Assembly (NCBI RefSeq): GCF_018129005.1
Contig: NZ_JAAEDL010000001.1
Span: 248,001 to 312,000, forward strand
Direction: 5' to 3'
Length of the DNA stretch: 64,000 bases
Origin: Neoroseomonas eburnea
GTDB taxonomy: Bacteria > Pseudomonadota > Alphaproteobacteria > Acetobacterales > Acetobacteraceae
The notes under the pieces were generated by a model. It saw only the letters and a program-made list of their open reading frames with translations. It searched no databases and was not told where the DNA came from. A program made the translations under genes and the position numbers. How positions within the stretch are numbered: the stretch's first letter is position 1; every line of letters starts with the position of its first letter. This document shows positions 63,326-64,000 of this stretch, piece by piece.

Positions 63326-64000
63326 ATGCTTCACTTCGCCCGCTGGAAAACGGCCGGGATCCTGTTGGTCTGCCTGCTCGGGATACTGGTCAGCGTCCCG
63401 AACCTGCTGCCGCGTTCCGCCTTCCCGGACTGGTTCCCTGTCCGGCAGGTGAATCTCGGGCTCGACCTCAGGGGCGGCTCCTACCTCCTGCTCGAGGTGG
63501 ACCTGAACACGGTGGTCCGCGAGCGCCTGGATGGCATGGTGGACGGTGCTCGCACCCGGCTGCGCGCGGCCAATGTCCGCTACGTGAACCTCTCCGCGGA
63601 TGCGGCGAACCGGCGCATGGGGCTGCGGGTGCTGGACGCCGCGCAGGTGCCCGCGGCGGTGACGGCGCTGCGCGAGCTGGCGAACCCGGTGACGCTCTCG
63701 ACCGGCCAATCCGTGCCCGACATCGACATCACCAGCGCCCCGGACGGCACGGTGACCGCGACGCTCACGGAATCCGGCCTGCGCGCCAAGGCGACCGCCG
63801 CGGTCGAGCAGTCGATCGAGATCGTCCGCCGCCGCATCGACGAAACCGGCGTGGCCGAGGCGTTGATCGCCCGCCAGGGCCAGTCCCGCATCCTGGTGAC
63901 CCTGCCTGGTGTCGAGGACCCCAACCGCATCAAGGACCTGCTCGGCCGCACGGCCCGCATGACCTTCCACCTGGTGGACGAGACCGCCGCCATGGCCGCG
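63326..64000 (+). CDS. secD: protein translocase subunit SecD, 5' part
   Basis: The first 225 codons are in the window; the gene continues past its right end. The N terminus has one membrane helix (AGILLVCLLGILVSVPNLLP), then the family motif VNLGLDLRGGSYLLLEVDLN (about residues 43-62) and the first periplasmic domain with AVEQSIEIVRRRIDETGVAE (about residues 159-178). SecD with SecF and YajC aids export through SecYEG using the proton gradient. Confidence 0.93.
   Translation, partial: MLHFARWKTAGILLVCLLGILVSVPNLLPRSAFPDWFPVRQVNLGLDLRGGSYLLLEVDLNTVVRERLDGMVDGARTRLRAANVRYVNLSADAANRRMGLRVLDAAQVPAAVTALRELANPVTLSTGQSVPDIDITSAPDGTVTATLTESGLRAKATAAVEQSIEIVRRRIDETGVAEALIARQGQSRILVTLPGVEDPNRIKDLLGRTARMTFHLVDETAAMAA

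Overview
The window comes from a GC-rich alphaproteobacterium, most likely an Acetobacteraceae member of the Roseomonas type. This is inferred from codon use, from the order nuoA-N/birA/coaX/RNase J, and from the hup-lon-clpX-clpP cluster. No database search was possible, so taxonomy and family names rest on recognised motifs and gene order.

Layout. (1) 1-18.9 kb, minus strand: one long cluster carries the 14 genes of respiratory complex I (nuoA to nuoN), then birA, coaX and a ribonuclease J, mostly with overlapping or near-overlapping start and stop codons. A Sel1-repeat lipoprotein gene lies beyond a repeat-filled gap. (2) 19-25 kb: tRNA-Asp, a TfoX-domain gene, tRNA-Val, HU, then Lon, ClpX and ClpP; lon has a heat-shock-like promoter. 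(3) 25-35 kb, minus strand: a replication, translation and cell-wall block (holB, tmk, metG, tatD, a metallo-beta-lactamase-fold enzyme, a D,D-carboxypeptidase, RlpA, a MltB-type transglycosylase). A putative glycosyltransferase-like protein is coupled between tatD and the metallo-beta-lactamase-fold gene. A lone MmgE/PrpD-family gene follows on the plus strand. (4) 36.4-48.5 kb: an accessory region starting at tRNA-Ser, with two IS3-type transposase remnants, a chimeric scar of a GNAT gene joined to a 2-hydroxyacid dehydrogenase fragment, a broken SnoaL-like gene, secreted proteins of unknown role, and an AraC-type regulator divergent from an 877-residue autotransporter with a shared repeated motif nearby. 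(5) 48.5-55.3 kb: an outer-membrane barrel protein, mfd, sdhE, recG and a tiny lipoprotein missed by length cut-offs. (6) 55.5-64 kb: a Gld-like ABC exporter operon (ATPase, permease, GldG-like, DUF4340, NUDIX), a Bug-type solute-binding protein, a Gfo/Idh/MocA oxidoreductase and the 5' part of secD.

Three families of dispersed intergenic repeats (called A, B and C here) recur through the window, several as inverted pairs or between convergent genes. The best leads for new biology are the AraC/autotransporter locus with its repeated GGATCGCGAA motif, the glycosyltransferase-like protein embedded in a housekeeping operon, the membrane protein with a degenerate GGDEF domain, the Gld-like ABC operon, and the repeat families.
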